Assembly: GCA_017626845.1 (NCBI GenBank)
Contig: JAGAHX010000035.1
Coordinates: 40,517 to 104,516 of the forward strand
Length of the DNA: 64,000 nucleotides
From: Bacillota bacterium
GTDB taxonomy: Bacteria > Bacillota > Clostridia > Peptostreptococcales > Anaerovoracaceae
Reading direction: 5' to 3'
Both the position numbers and the translations under genes were made by a program. Below are positions 44,084-52,298 of this stretch, in pieces (the first letter of the stretch is position 1; the number at the start of each line of letters is the position of its first letter). The notes below the pieces were generated by a model. It had not been told where the DNA came from. It was given only the letters and a program-made list of their open reading frames with translations, and made no database searches.

Positions 44084-45304
44084 ATGAAACAGCTCAAAGC
44101 CCGCCACATCATGCTCATCGCCGCCCTCTGCGGCATGATGAGCAACTGCCTCGGCGTTTTGTTCAACGTCGCAGGTCTGTATTTCAACCCCATCGCCGCC
44201 GACTTCGGCATCGGCCGGGGCGACGTGAGCATGGCCCACACCATCGCATCTCTTGGCTGCGCGCTGGGCGGCATCACCGGCGCCTGGGCGGCGAAACACA
44301 TGAAGCTGAAGCCCATCGTGCTCCTCTGCACCATCGTTTTCGCAGGAAGCACCGCCCTGCTGGCCCTTACGCATTCCATCTGGCCCATGTACGTCCTGAG
44401 CGTATTCCGGGGCATCGCGGCCGGAACCGCCGGTACCGTGGTGGTGACCATCGTCATCAATAACTGGTTTACGGGCAAAGTCGGCCTCATGACCAGCCTC
44501 ATCTTCTGCAGCGCAGGCATCTCCGGCGCCATCCTGTCCCCCATCCTCTCCGCCGTTATCGAAGCTGCGGGCTGGCGGACGGGCTATCTGGCCATGGCCG
44601 CCTTCATCGTGCTGTTCTACCTGCCGGGCATCCTGTTCCCGGTCGGGATCCGGCCGGAGGACGTGGGCTACGATGTTCTGGTGCTGGGCGGCGAAACCTC
44701 CGCCGCGAAAGCACCTTCCGGTGACCCGGCCAAACCCGGCAAGGTCGATCCGGCTCTGTACCTGCTCATCCTGATCTATGCCTGCATCGCCTCCGCCGCC
44801 ACGGCCTACATCCCGCATTTTTCCGGCATCGCCGACAGCTACGGGCAGACCGCGGCCGTGGGCTCCGCCATGGTATCTGCCGCGATGATCGCCAACACCT
44901 TCGGCAAACTGGCCTATGGGTGGCTCACCGACCGCATCGGCATTCAGAAGAGCGTGTGGATCTGGGGCGCTATGGTGATCGCCGGCATCGTCATGCTGAT
45001 GCGCATCCATTCCGGCGCCATGCTGTACGCAGCTGCCTTTATGATCGGTCTGTGCTACTCCCTGTCTTCCGTGGGCACAGCCCTGCTCTCCCGCGACATC
45101 TTCGGCATCGCGACCCATGCAAAGGTCTACCCCTCCATCAACATGCTGAACACTCTCGCCAACGCCGCCATCACTTCCGTGATCGGCTTTATGTACGACG
45201 CTTCCGGCAATTACAACGGCGCGCTGCTGCTGTTCCTGGGCGGCGAGATCGTGTTGATGATCGCGACGACGCTGGCATATAGGAGGGCGGCGAAGAACGC
45301 TTAG
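44084..45304 (+). CDS. MFS transporter
   Basis: This 406-aa major facilitator protein has about 12 helices with a central cytoplasmic loop (EDVGYDVLVLGGETSAAK, about residues 190-210). The sequence resembles the oxalate/formate antiporter branch of monocarboxylate carriers. It follows the AEC gene by 12 bp with GGAGGG upstream, so the two carriers are probably coexpressed. The substrate is not evident. Confidence 0.9.
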   Translation: MKQLKARHIMLIAALCGMMSNCLGVLFNVAGLYFNPIAADFGIGRGDVSMAHTIASLGCALGGITGAWAAKHMKLKPIVLLCTIVFAGSTALLALTHSIWPMYVLSVFRGIAAGTAGTVVVTIVINNWFTGKVGLMTSLIFCSAGISGAILSPILSAVIEAAGWRTGYLAMAAFIVLFYLPGILFPVGIRPEDVGYDVLVLGGETSAAKAPSGDPAKPGKVDPALYLLILIYACIASAATAYIPHFSGIADSYGQTAAVGSAMVSAAMIANTFGKLAYGWLTDRIGIQKSVWIWGAMVIAGIVMLMRIHSGAMLYAAAFMIGLCYSLSSVGTALLSRDIFGIATHAKVYPSINMLNTLANAAITSVIGFMYDASGNYNGALLLFLGGEIVLMIATTLAYRRAAKNA

Positions 45305-45314
45305 TCAAAAAAGC

Positions 45315-45370
45315 AAACGGGGACGGTTCTCTGTCTCACACATGCGTGAGACAGAGAACCGTCCCCGTTT
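45315..45370. repeat. Dispersed GGGACGGTTC palindrome (copy 3), 25-bp arms, bidirectional terminator
   Basis: Left arm 45315-45339 and right arm 45346-45370 are perfect 25-bp inverted repeats (core GGGGACGGTTCTCTGTCTCAC) with a 6-nt loop. T-runs follow on both sides, so it can terminate both the MFS gene and the convergent glutaredoxin-like gene. Confidence 0.9.
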
Positions 45371-45386
45371 TTTCGACTCTATTATC

Positions 45387-45704
45387 CTAGCAGCCGCTCC
45401 CGTCCAGGCTGCACATGGCGCCGTTCGTTTCCTTAAAGACGACGGGCAGGCCTTTTTCCTTCAGGATGGCTTCCCAATCCAGTTCGATGGAGCCGTCTTC
45501 CTTCACGATGGCAGGAATGCCGACGGAGCCGCGCTCCTTACAGGGTGCGAACACCGCTTCGCTGTCGCGGAGCTTGAGGAACTCCTTCAGTTCCGCCATG
45601 CTGCCGGTGATGTTCACTTCTTCGTAGGCGATGCCGTGGGCATCGAAATTCGCCTTGCACTCCCGGCAATCCGGGCACAGAGGGCTTCCGTAGATCTTGT
45701 ACAT
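45387..45704 (-). CDS. Glutaredoxin-like protein
   Basis: This 105-aa protein starts MYKIYGSPLCPDCRECK with a thioredoxin-fold CPDC active site followed by a third cysteine, and has the SVGIPAIV cis-proline region. It is probably a small thiol-disulfide oxidoreductase. AAGGAGG supports the ATG at 45704 over a longer frame. The C terminus carries two extra cysteines (AMCSLDGSGC) not typical of glutaredoxins, perhaps a metal- or disulfide-linked tail. Confidence 0.85.
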   Translation of the reverse strand: MYKIYGSPLCPDCRECKANFDAHGIAYEEVNITGSMAELKEFLKLRDSEAVFAPCKERGSVGIPAIVKEDGSIELDWEAILKEKGLPVVFKETNGAMCSLDGSGC

Positions 45705-45739
45705 CCTATTCTTGCCTCCTTTTCTGCAGTTAACTGAAA

Positions 45740-45784
45740 GGGACGGTTCTCTTTCGATCATTTTGATCTAAAGAGAACCGTCCC
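45740..45784. repeat. Dispersed GGGACGGTTC palindrome (copy 4)
   Basis: GGGACGGTTCTCTTT (45740-45754) and AAAGAGAACCGTCCC (45770-45784) are perfect 15-bp arms, with a further GATCA/TGATC pair inside. It lies between two minus-strand genes, the EF-G-like gene and the glutaredoxin-like gene. Confidence 0.88.
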
Positions 45785-45794
45785 CAATAATTCA

Positions 45795-47711
45795 TTACTT
45801 GCTTTCTTCTTCTGCCTTGTGGGCTTCGATGATCTTCTGAGCCAGCTGGCCGGGAACTTCTTCGTAGCGGTCAAACGCCAGCGTGAAGGAGCCTCTTGCC
45901 TGGGTCATGGCGCGCAGATCGTTGGCATAGCTGAACAGCTCAGCCTGCGGTGCTTCGGCGTGGAGCAGGGTCTGTCCGACCTGGGGTTCCATACCGAGAA
46001 CGATGCCGCGGCGGGTGGGCAGGTCGCCCATAACGGCGCCTACGTAATCCTCGGGAACGAGGATCTCCATCTTCATGATGGGCTCGAGCAGGCAGGGCTT
46101 AGCTTCCTGGATACCCTTCTTGAAGGCCAGGGATGCGGCGATCTTGAAGGACATTTCATCGGAGTCTACCGCGTGGTAGGAACCGTAGTACAGAACAGCC
46201 TTGATGTTCTGGCACTTGCAGCCGGCGAGGGGGCCCTTTTCCATGCATTCGCGCAGACCTTTTTCGACTGCGGGAATGAACTGCTTGGGTACGCAGCCGC
46301 CGACGGTGGCATCTTCGAATTCGAACTCTTCGGTGGACGGGCTGAAGCGGATGTAGCAGTCGCCGTACTGGCCGGAACCGCCGGTCTGCTTCTTGTGCTT
46401 ACCCTGAACATCGGAGTTGCCCTTGATGGTCTCTCTGTAAGCGACCTTCTGGGGAACGGTCTCAACGCCTGCACCGTAGCGGTCCTTCAGCTTGGCCAGC
46501 AGAACGCCGGTCTGCAGATCGCCCTGGGTGCCCAGCAGGGACTGACGGGTCTCGGCATTTCTCTCATAGCTGAAGGAAGGATCTTCTTCCTTGAGCTTGG
46601 CGATGCCGGCAGCAACCTTTGCGTCGTCGCCCTTCGCCTTGGGCTCGATGGCGGTGAACAGCGTGGGCTGTGGGAATTCGATCTTGGGCAGCTTGACCTG
46701 GTTGGCCTTGTCGCACAGCGTGTCGCCGGTCTTGGTCACCTGGAGCTTGCCGAGGGCTACGATGTCGCCGGGCTTGACTTCGGGAGCTTCGCCCTGGGTC
46801 TTGCCGCGCAGGAAGAACATGGAACCGAGCTTTTCGTCCTTTTCCGCTTCGGGGTTGTAGACGATCATGGCCGGGGTCAGCTTGCCGCGGATGACCTTGG
46901 CCAGGGAGATCTTACCGAGGAACGGATCGGCGATGGTCTTGAAGACGTAGGCAACAACGGGGCCGTCGCCGTAAGCAACGGTGCCGTCCTCTGCTTCGAC
47001 TTCGCCGCCGGGAGCGGGAACGTACTTGATGCAGTTGTCCAGGATCTCCTTGATGCCCTGCTCCTTGATGGCGGAGCAGCACATGATGGGGCAGATGTCG
47101 CCGTTGGCGATACCGGTCATCAGGCCGGTGTTGAATTCTTCATCGGTGAATTCTTCGCCTTCGAAGAACTTTTCCATGAGCGCTTCGTCGGTCTCGGCGA
47201 TCGCTTCGTTCAGAGCATCCTTGTCGTCCAGCGTAACGACGGAAGTGCCGAACTTGCCCTTCAGGGATTCGATGACCTCGTCCAGGTTGACGTTTTCCTT
47301 ATCGGTCTTGTTGACGATGAAGAATCTGGGAACGCCGAACTTCTGACAGTTTGCCCAGGCCTTCTCCGTACCGACCTGAATACCGGAGGATGCATCCACG
47401 AAGATCGCGGCAGCCTCAGCAGCCTTTAAAGCGGAGTTGACTTCGCCTACGAAATCGAACACGCCCGGGGTATCGAGGAAGTTGATCTTCGTCTTGTTGT
47501 ACTCTACAGGTACGATGGACAGAGAAATGGAGTAGCCTTTTTCGATCTCCATCTTGTCGAAGTCGGATACGGTGTTGCCGTCCTCGACCTTGCCCATTCT
47601 GCTGATGACACCGGTCTCCTTGAGGCAGGCTTCCAGGAAGGTGGTCTTACCGGTGCCGCCGTGGCCAAGGAGGGCGATGTTTCTGATGTTGCTGGTGTTA
47701 TAGCCTTTCAT
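45795..47711 (-). CDS. Elongation factor G-like GTPase (EF-G paralogue)
   Basis: This 638-aa translational GTPase has G1 GHGGTGKTT, G3 LDTPGVFDF, G4 NKTD and EF-G domains II to V (GGSGQYGDCYIRFSPS marks domain IV). Canonical EF-G has AHIDAGKTT at G1 and is near 690 aa, so this is the shorter paralogue common in clostridia. Its role in translocation, recycling or stress is not established. AGGAGG lies upstream of the ATG. It is flanked by asnS. Confidence 0.92.
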   Translation of the reverse strand: MKGYNTSNIRNIALLGHGGTGKTTFLEACLKETGVISRMGKVEDGNTVSDFDKMEIEKGYSISLSIVPVEYNKTKINFLDTPGVFDFVGEVNSALKAAEAAAIFVDASSGIQVGTEKAWANCQKFGVPRFFIVNKTDKENVNLDEVIESLKGKFGTSVVTLDDKDALNEAIAETDEALMEKFFEGEEFTDEEFNTGLMTGIANGDICPIMCCSAIKEQGIKEILDNCIKYVPAPGGEVEAEDGTVAYGDGPVVAYVFKTIADPFLGKISLAKVIRGKLTPAMIVYNPEAEKDEKLGSMFFLRGKTQGEAPEVKPGDIVALGKLQVTKTGDTLCDKANQVKLPKIEFPQPTLFTAIEPKAKGDDAKVAAGIAKLKEEDPSFSYERNAETRQSLLGTQGDLQTGVLLAKLKDRYGAGVETVPQKVAYRETIKGNSDVQGKHKKQTGGSGQYGDCYIRFSPSTEEFEFEDATVGGCVPKQFIPAVEKGLRECMEKGPLAGCKCQNIKAVLYYGSYHAVDSDEMSFKIAASLAFKKGIQEAKPCLLEPIMKMEILVPEDYVGAVMGDLPTRRGIVLGMEPQVGQTLLHAEAPQAELFSYANDLRAMTQARGSFTLAFDRYEEVPGQLAQKIIEAHKAEEESK

Positions 47712-47821
47712 ATTGGGAACATCCTCCTAAAAATATAGTGAACAATGATTAACGTATTAACGCAACGATTTATTTTATCATAGAATGCCGTTCTTTGGGA
47801 ACGGGTTTTCTTCCGTGACCC

Positions 47822-49222
47822 TTAGAAATCTGCGGACCGCGGCGTTCTCGGGAACGGCAGCACGTCGCGGATGTTGGACACGCCCGTCAGGTACATGATC
47901 ATGCGTTCGAAACCGAGGCCGTAGCCGGAGTGTTTGACCCCGCCATACTTGCGCAGGTCCAGATACCACCAGTAGGTCTCCTCGTCCATACCGTTCTTGC
48001 GGATCTTGTTGAGCAGCACGTCGTAGCGCTCTTCTCTCTGGGAGCCGCCGACGATCTCGCCGACGCCGGGTACCAGCAGGTCGCAAGCTGCCACGGTCTT
48101 GCCGTCTTCGTTCTCTCTCATGTAGAACGCCTTGATGGCGGAGGGATAGTTCGTCAGGAAGACGGGCTTCTTGAAGACTTCCTCGGTGAGGTATCTCTCG
48201 TGTTCGGACTGCAGGTCCATGCCCCAGCCGGTCACGGCGTATTCGAACTTTCTGCCGTTTGCGACGGCCTTCTCCAGCAGCTCGATGCCTTCGGTATAGG
48301 TGAGCCGCACAAAGTCGTTGGATACGACGTTGTCCAGTCTGGCCAGCAGGCCCTTATCCACGAAGCTGTTGAAGAACTGCATCTCTTCCGGGCAGCGCTC
48401 CAGCACAAAGTTGATGATGTACTTTACCATCTCTTCGATGAGGTCCATCATGCCGTCCAGCTCCATAAAGGCGATCTCCGGTTCGATCATCCAGAATTCG
48501 GAGGCGTGGCGGGCGGTATTGGAATTTTCCGCGCGGAACGTGGGTCCGAAGGTGTAGACGTTCTTGAATGCCAGGGCGAAGATCTCCGCTTCCAGCTGGC
48601 CGGATACCGTCAGATTGGCGGATCTGCCGAAGAAGTCCTGGGAGAAATCCGCTTTGCCGTCTTCCGTCTTGGGGACATTGTCCAGGTCAAACGTGGTAAC
48701 GTGGAACATCTCGCCGGCGCCCTCCGCATCGGATGCGGTGATCAGAGGCGCGTGGGCATACACGTAGCCCTTCTCCTGGAAGAACGTGTGGATGGCATAA
48801 GCGCAGACGCTGCGGACGCGGAACACGGCGGAGAACAGGTTGGTGCGGGGACGCAGGTGCGCCTGCGTTCTCAGGAATTCCAGGCTGTGGCGCTTGTTCT
48901 GGATCGGATAGTCTGCGTCGGAAGGCGCTGCGATGGTCACCTCGGTCGCCTTGATCTCGAAGGGCTGCTTGGCCGTCGGCGTGAGCACGAGGGTGCCTTT
49001 GACCACCAGAGCGGTGGACAGGGGCAGCTTCGCCACCTCTTCGAAATTGCTGAGGAACTCCTTTTCGTATACGATCTGAACAGACTTGAAGAAGGTTCCG
49101 TCGTTCAGCTCGATAAACCCGAAAGCATTGGAGTTGCGGTTGTTTCTGATCCAGCCGCACACTTCGATCTGTTTATCGGCATATGCAGCCGGATCCTTGA
49201 AAATAAGTCTGAGTTCTGTCAT
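47822..49222 (-). CDS. asnS: Asparaginyl-tRNA synthetase
   Basis: This 466-aa class IIb synthetase has an N-terminal OB-fold anticodon-binding domain (about 15-105; [19 protein letters not shown]), motif 2 ([21 protein letters not shown]) in shortened form [17 protein letters not shown], and motif 3 ([15 protein letters not shown]). It charges tRNA-Asn directly. The promoter at 49282-49310 lies about 60 nt upstream. No T-box was seen. Confidence 0.97.
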   Translation of the reverse strand: MTELRLIFKDPAAYADKQIEVCGWIRNNRNSNAFGFIELNDGTFFKSVQIVYEKEFLSNFEEVAKLPLSTALVVKGTLVLTPTAKQPFEIKATEVTIAAPSDADYPIQNKRHSLEFLRTQAHLRPRTNLFSAVFRVRSVCAYAIHTFFQEKGYVYAHAPLITASDAEGAGEMFHVTTFDLDNVPKTEDGKADFSQDFFGRSANLTVSGQLEAEIFALAFKNVYTFGPTFRAENSNTARHASEFWMIEPEIAFMELDGMMDLIEEMVKYIINFVLERCPEEMQFFNSFVDKGLLARLDNVVSNDFVRLTYTEGIELLEKAVANGRKFEYAVTGWGMDLQSEHERYLTEEVFKKPVFLTNYPSAIKAFYMRENEDGKTVAACDLLVPGVGEIVGGSQREERYDVLLNKIRKNGMDEETYWWYLDLRKYGGVKHSGYGLGFERMIMYLTGVSNIRDVLPFPRTPRSADF

Positions 49223-49281
49223 GGTGTTAACCTTTCTTTAAACAACAAGAAGTTACAGGTGCGGATATCGCACCACACTTA

Positions 49282-49310
49282 ATAATAGCGCACTCGCAGA
49301 CTTCTAACAA
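49282..49310 (-). promoter_or_regulatory. Promoter of asnS
   Basis: On the minus strand TTGTTA (49305-49310) and TATTAT (49282-49287) are 17 nt apart. A small GGTGCG/CGCACC hairpin lies between it and the gene. Confidence 0.65.
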
Positions 49311-49351
49311 GCGAAATTTATGGTAAAATTAGGGGGTAAGAGACTTCCGGT

Positions 49352-49382
49352 CCCTTCGACTCGCCCTGAGCCTGCCGAAGGG
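49352..49382. repeat. Dispersed palindrome, TTCGAC/CTGAGCC type (copy 2)
   Basis: CCCTTCG and CGAAGGG end arms enclose ACTCGCCCTGAGCCTGC. The wording matches the element at 28622-28666, though the inner arms are more diverged. Confidence 0.6.
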
Positions 49383-49414
49383 CTCCAAAACACCCGATAA
49401 GAAAAAAGACATCC

Positions 49415-50524
49415 ATGAGAAAACGAATCTTTCTGCTGGCGGTCACGCTCCTGCTCTGCACCGCCCTGCCGAGTTATGCCGCAGGGCCCGAGACGGCTGC
49501 GGCGACGAAAAATACCGGTTCACCCTATTACGTTATGGTGAACCGGAGAGCCGCCGCTGTTACGGTATACGGCCTGGACGACGCCGGTTTCTACAGCATC
49601 CCCGTGCGGGCCATGGTCTGTTCCACGGGACGGGCCGGATTCGATACGCCGCCCGGCGCCTTTACGGTCTCGAACCGCGCGGCCTGGATGTACATGGTGG
49701 ACGGGAGCTACGGGCAGTACGCCACCCGCTTCAACGGCGCCATTCTGTTCCACTCCGTCTGCTATAACCGGCGCGATCCCTCGACCCTGATGACTTACGA
49801 ATACAACATGCTGGGCGGTTATGCCTCCCGGGGCTGCGTGCGGCTGCAGACCGCCGACGCCAAATGGGTGTTCGACAATCTGCCAGCAGGCACGAAGGTC
49901 GTGGTCTACGATGCAGATTCCCCGGGGCCTCTGGGTAAGCCCGACACGCTGGTGACCCGGATATCGGACACCCAGAACAACGGCTGGGACCCCACCGATC
50001 CCCGCCCGGAAAATCCCTGGCGATCGGTCTTAGGCGATAAGGCCGGTACGTCCTCCGCGTATCTGGGCATGCCGTTTAAAGACGTGCGGGCGGTCGATCC
50101 GTTCTACAGCCAGGTACTGGCCGTCTACCGGGCAGGCCTGATGGCGGGCACGGACGGAACGCATTTTTCACCGCAGAAATATTTGACCTACGCCCAGGCG
50201 CAGATCCTGGCAAGGAATGTGGGAAACAAGGTCCATTCAGCGGCAAACACCGATACCTCGCAGCCTTCGTTCCCGGGCAGCACCCTTGCCCTGCCGCTTC
50301 CCGAAGGCGCCGCTCCGCAGGATCCTGTACCCAGAAGCGTCTTCGCATTGTATCTCTGGGCAGCAAAAAATCAGACGCCGTCAGGACCTGCCGACCCGTA
50401 CGACTGCACCGGCTCCGGTGCTATAAAGACCGATCTGGCAACCCTGCTTGCCGGCTTGCCAGTCTCTGCCCCGCTCACCCGCGCGGAGGCCGCAGCGATG
50501 CTTTCCGGATCCGCAGCGTTGTAA
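49415..50524 (+). CDS. Secreted L,D-transpeptidase (YkuD) with SLH-like C terminus
   Basis: This 369-aa protein has a signal peptide (about 1-22, cleavage after SYA), a YkuD domain (about 38-172) with the catalytic HSVCYN...GGYASRGCVRL pattern (active cysteine in RGCVRL), and two SLH-like repeats (FKDVRAVDPFYSQVLAVYRA and a C-terminal LTRAEAAAML). It should form 3-3 crosslinks or attach proteins to peptidoglycan while bound to the cell wall. It is the only plus-strand gene between 45.3 and 54.6 kb. Confidence 0.92.
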   Translation: MRKRIFLLAVTLLLCTALPSYAAGPETAAATKNTGSPYYVMVNRRAAAVTVYGLDDAGFYSIPVRAMVCSTGRAGFDTPPGAFTVSNRAAWMYMVDGSYGQYATRFNGAILFHSVCYNRRDPSTLMTYEYNMLGGYASRGCVRLQTADAKWVFDNLPAGTKVVVYDADSPGPLGKPDTLVTRISDTQNNGWDPTDPRPENPWRSVLGDKAGTSSAYLGMPFKDVRAVDPFYSQVLAVYRAGLMAGTDGTHFSPQKYLTYAQAQILARNVGNKVHSAANTDTSQPSFPGSTLALPLPEGAAPQDPVPRSVFALYLWAAKNQTPSGPADPYDCTGSGAIKTDLATLLAGLPVSAPLTRAEAAAMLSGSAAL

Positions 50525-50676
50525 AAACGGCGGGTTTAAAGTGCCCGCATGGTCTGATTCAAAAGCCAGACACAACAGACTTCGACAGACTCCGGGGGAT
50601 GGAATCGTTCAGTAAGACAAATTACCGAAATAACGCAAAAAGACTTAGAATTCTATGCCAATACGGCCATAAAATC

Positions 50677-50716
50677 AAAACTGACTTAGAAATATGCCTA
50701 AATCTAAGTCAGTTTT
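50677..50716. terminator. Bidirectional terminator between transpeptidase and rubredoxin genes
   Basis: AAAACTGACTTAGA (50677-50690) and TCTAAGTCAGTTTT (50703-50716) form a 14-bp stem with a 12-nt loop; A-run and T-run ends serve both strands. Confidence 0.85.
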
Positions 50717-50732
50717 TGTTAATTATGCGTGT

Positions 50733-50753
50733 TGTCTTAGAAATTCTAAGACA
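50733..50753. other. Perfect palindrome
   Basis: TGTCTTAGAA, a central A, and TTCTAAGACA are exact inverted repeats. The half-site resembles the terminator arms at 50677-50716, so the region may have arisen by duplication. Confidence 0.55.
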
Positions 50754-50825
50754 CTAATCGAAAATAAAGAGAAATGACTTAATCTACTGACCCAAGCTAT
50801 GGGAAAGTTTCCGGGAACCTGTTCT

Positions 50826-50999
50826 TTATTCTTCCTTCTTAAACACAGCTTTGCCCAGACCGCAGACCGGGCACATGTAGAAGCCTTCGATCTCTTCGAA
50901 GGGCGTGCCGGGCGCCACTTTGTTGGCAGGATCTCCAATTTCGGGATCGTACACGTAGCCGCAGGCGCCGCAGACGTATTTGGCGGGTTTGTTTTCCAT
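50826..50999 (-). CDS. Rubredoxin
   Basis: This 57-aa protein has two CxxC knuckles ([17 protein letters not shown] and [12 protein letters not shown]) that bind one iron atom. It is a small electron carrier typical of anaerobes, often serving oxygen or peroxide reductases. The ATG at 50999 ([11 protein letters not shown]) has AAGGAGA upstream. It follows the racemase-family gene by 10 bp and ends the cluster. Confidence 0.95.
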   Translation of the reverse strand: MENKPAKYVCGACGYVYDPEIGDPANKVAPGTPFEEIEGFYMCPVCGLGKAVFKKEE

Positions 51000-51009
51000 G
51001 ATCTTCTCC

Positions 51010-51735
51010 TTAAAACATTTTGATCTCACCCAGCATCAAAGCCGCGTAACCGATCATCGTGTTGATGCTGTAAACGGGCAGTCCCGTAACTTCCGCGATC
51101 TTCTGCTGATAAGGCGGTAGGTCGGTGCACTCGATGACGATGGCACCGATGGCGGGGTCACTTTTGGCAGCGCCCGCGACCGCATCCAGGATCTCCTTCT
51201 CCAAATATTCCATGTCGTAGGGAATATCCGGCGTATCGTACTGCTTGTTCCACTCGGGGCAGCCTTCCAATCCGAAGACCACATAGCTGCAGCGGTCTGC
51301 GTAGACGCCGCAGTTTTCGAAGTGTTCCCGGGTCAGCGCGCCGGCGTTGGCGGTGACCACCAGCACCTTCTTTTCGGGTCCGATGGTCTGCTGCACGAAG
51401 GGGATCTGAAGCAGCGAAGACATGCACACGGAGATATCCACCGCGGCAGCGATATCCTTCTGCCAAATCGCGTTAAAGCCGCAGCTGCCGAAAATAGCCT
51501 TCACGCCGTGCGCCTGCATCTCCTTTGCCGCGTCGATCATGCGCTGTTTGATGACCGGATCCGGATGGCGCAGGATGGTATCCATACAGGCGCCGGGCAC
51601 ATGCACCATCTCTACGGGGAACGGATAGGACGCCGGGTTTGTGGAATTGCCGGGAAGCTCTTCCAACTGCAACAGGCCCTTTTCCACTTTGCCTTCCTCC
51701 CAGCGGAGAATGCCGATCTTCGCTTTGCCTTCCAT
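51010..51735 (-). CDS. Aspartate/glutamate/hydantoin racemase-superfamily protein
   Basis: This 241-aa protein has two conserved cysteine motifs ([10 protein letters not shown] and [10 protein letters not shown]) placed as in cofactor-independent amino-acid racemases. It may racemise aspartate, glutamate or a hydantoin. The adjacent ornithine cyclodeaminase-family gene suggests interconversion of an unusual amino acid. Substrate unknown. Confidence 0.85.
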   Translation of the reverse strand: MEGKAKIGILRWEEGKVEKGLLQLEELPGNSTNPASYPFPVEMVHVPGACMDTILRHPDPVIKQRMIDAAKEMQAHGVKAIFGSCGFNAIWQKDIAAAVDISVCMSSLLQIPFVQQTIGPEKKVLVVTANAGALTREHFENCGVYADRCSYVVFGLEGCPEWNKQYDTPDIPYDMEYLEKEILDAVAGAAKSDPAIGAIVIECTDLPPYQQKIAEVTGLPVYSINTMIGYAALMLGEIKMF

Positions 51736-51754
51736 GATGCTTTCTCCTCTTATC

Positions 51755-52240
51755 CTATTCGATATCCGGCTTGCCGGGGTTGGCCTTGCCGTTGAGTTCC
51801 ACGACCTTTAAGCGCGCAAAGCAGGTGTGGGGAACGCTCGCCAGATTGTAAGGCGCGGTCTCCGTCTCCGGATAGCGGGCCATGACGATCTTGGCCGCTT
51901 CGTAGGCATCGTCGCCCTCCAGAAATTCGATCTCGGCGTTGCCCGCCACACTGCGGTAGATCGTGGTGCAGTCCTTCTTTTCGGGCATTACCTTGATGCC
52001 TTCGTTGACCTCCATGAAGAACCCGCACTTTTTGTTCTTCTGCATCAGCTCGTACTTGCGGCCGGCCTTGGCGCCGTGGATGTAGAAATACACCTGCTCG
52101 CCCTCCACTTTATAGGCGAAATTCACCGTCACCACGTAGGGATACGGCTCGTCGGCCAGCGCGATGTGGATGATGGGGCATTCATCGATGATGCTGACGA
52201 TGCGGTTAAAATCTGTTACCTGCCTGTCTTTTCTTCTCAT
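51755..52240 (-). CDS. Pyridoxamine 5'-phosphate oxidase-like flavin-barrel protein (NimA type)
   Basis: This 161-aa protein has an FMN-binding split-barrel layout (PYVVTVNFAYKVEGEQVYFY, IHGAKAGRKYELMQKN). NimA-like members reduce nitro compounds or bind FMN or heme; the present substrate is unknown. Its ribosome site (GGGAGG) lies within the 3' arm of a hairpin at 52249-52276, so translation may be controlled by RNA folding. Confidence 0.85.
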   Translation of the reverse strand: MRRKDRQVTDFNRIVSIIDECPIIHIALADEPYPYVVTVNFAYKVEGEQVYFYIHGAKAGRKYELMQKNKKCGFFMEVNEGIKVMPEKKDCTTIYRSVAGNAEIEFLEGDDAYEAAKIVMARYPETETAPYNLASVPHTCFARLKVVELNGKANPGKPDIE

Positions 52241-52248
52241 ACAAAAAC

Positions 52249-52276
52249 CTCCCTGAGCAGAAACCTGCCCAGGGAG
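52249..52276 (-). promoter_or_regulatory. Hairpin enclosing the ribosome site of the flavin-barrel gene
   Basis: In the minus-strand RNA CUCCCUGGGCAG pairs over 12 positions (one G-U) with CUGCUCAGGGAG around a GUUU loop, followed by GUUUUUG and then the AUG at 52240. The SD sequence GGGAGG is in the 3' arm and partly buried. It could act as a terminator of the upstream gene, a translational switch, or both. Confidence 0.7.
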
Positions 52277-52298
52277 TAGTATATCATAATACTATGCG

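Larger units (their letters stand above)
50525..50825. other. Intergenic region with hairpins, no gene seen
   Basis: This 301-bp A+T-rich gap contains a bidirectional terminator (50677-50716), a perfect palindrome (50733-50753) and several copies of the word GACTTAGA/TCTAAGTC. No reading frame with a ribosome site was found. It separates the convergent transpeptidase and rubredoxin genes. Confidence 0.6.

Noticed and set aside
49223..49414. T-box riboswitch for asnS
   Set aside because: No specifier stem or T-box consensus (TGGNACCGCG type) is present. The only structure is a 6-bp GGTGCG hairpin. The same check failed upstream of cysS and proS.
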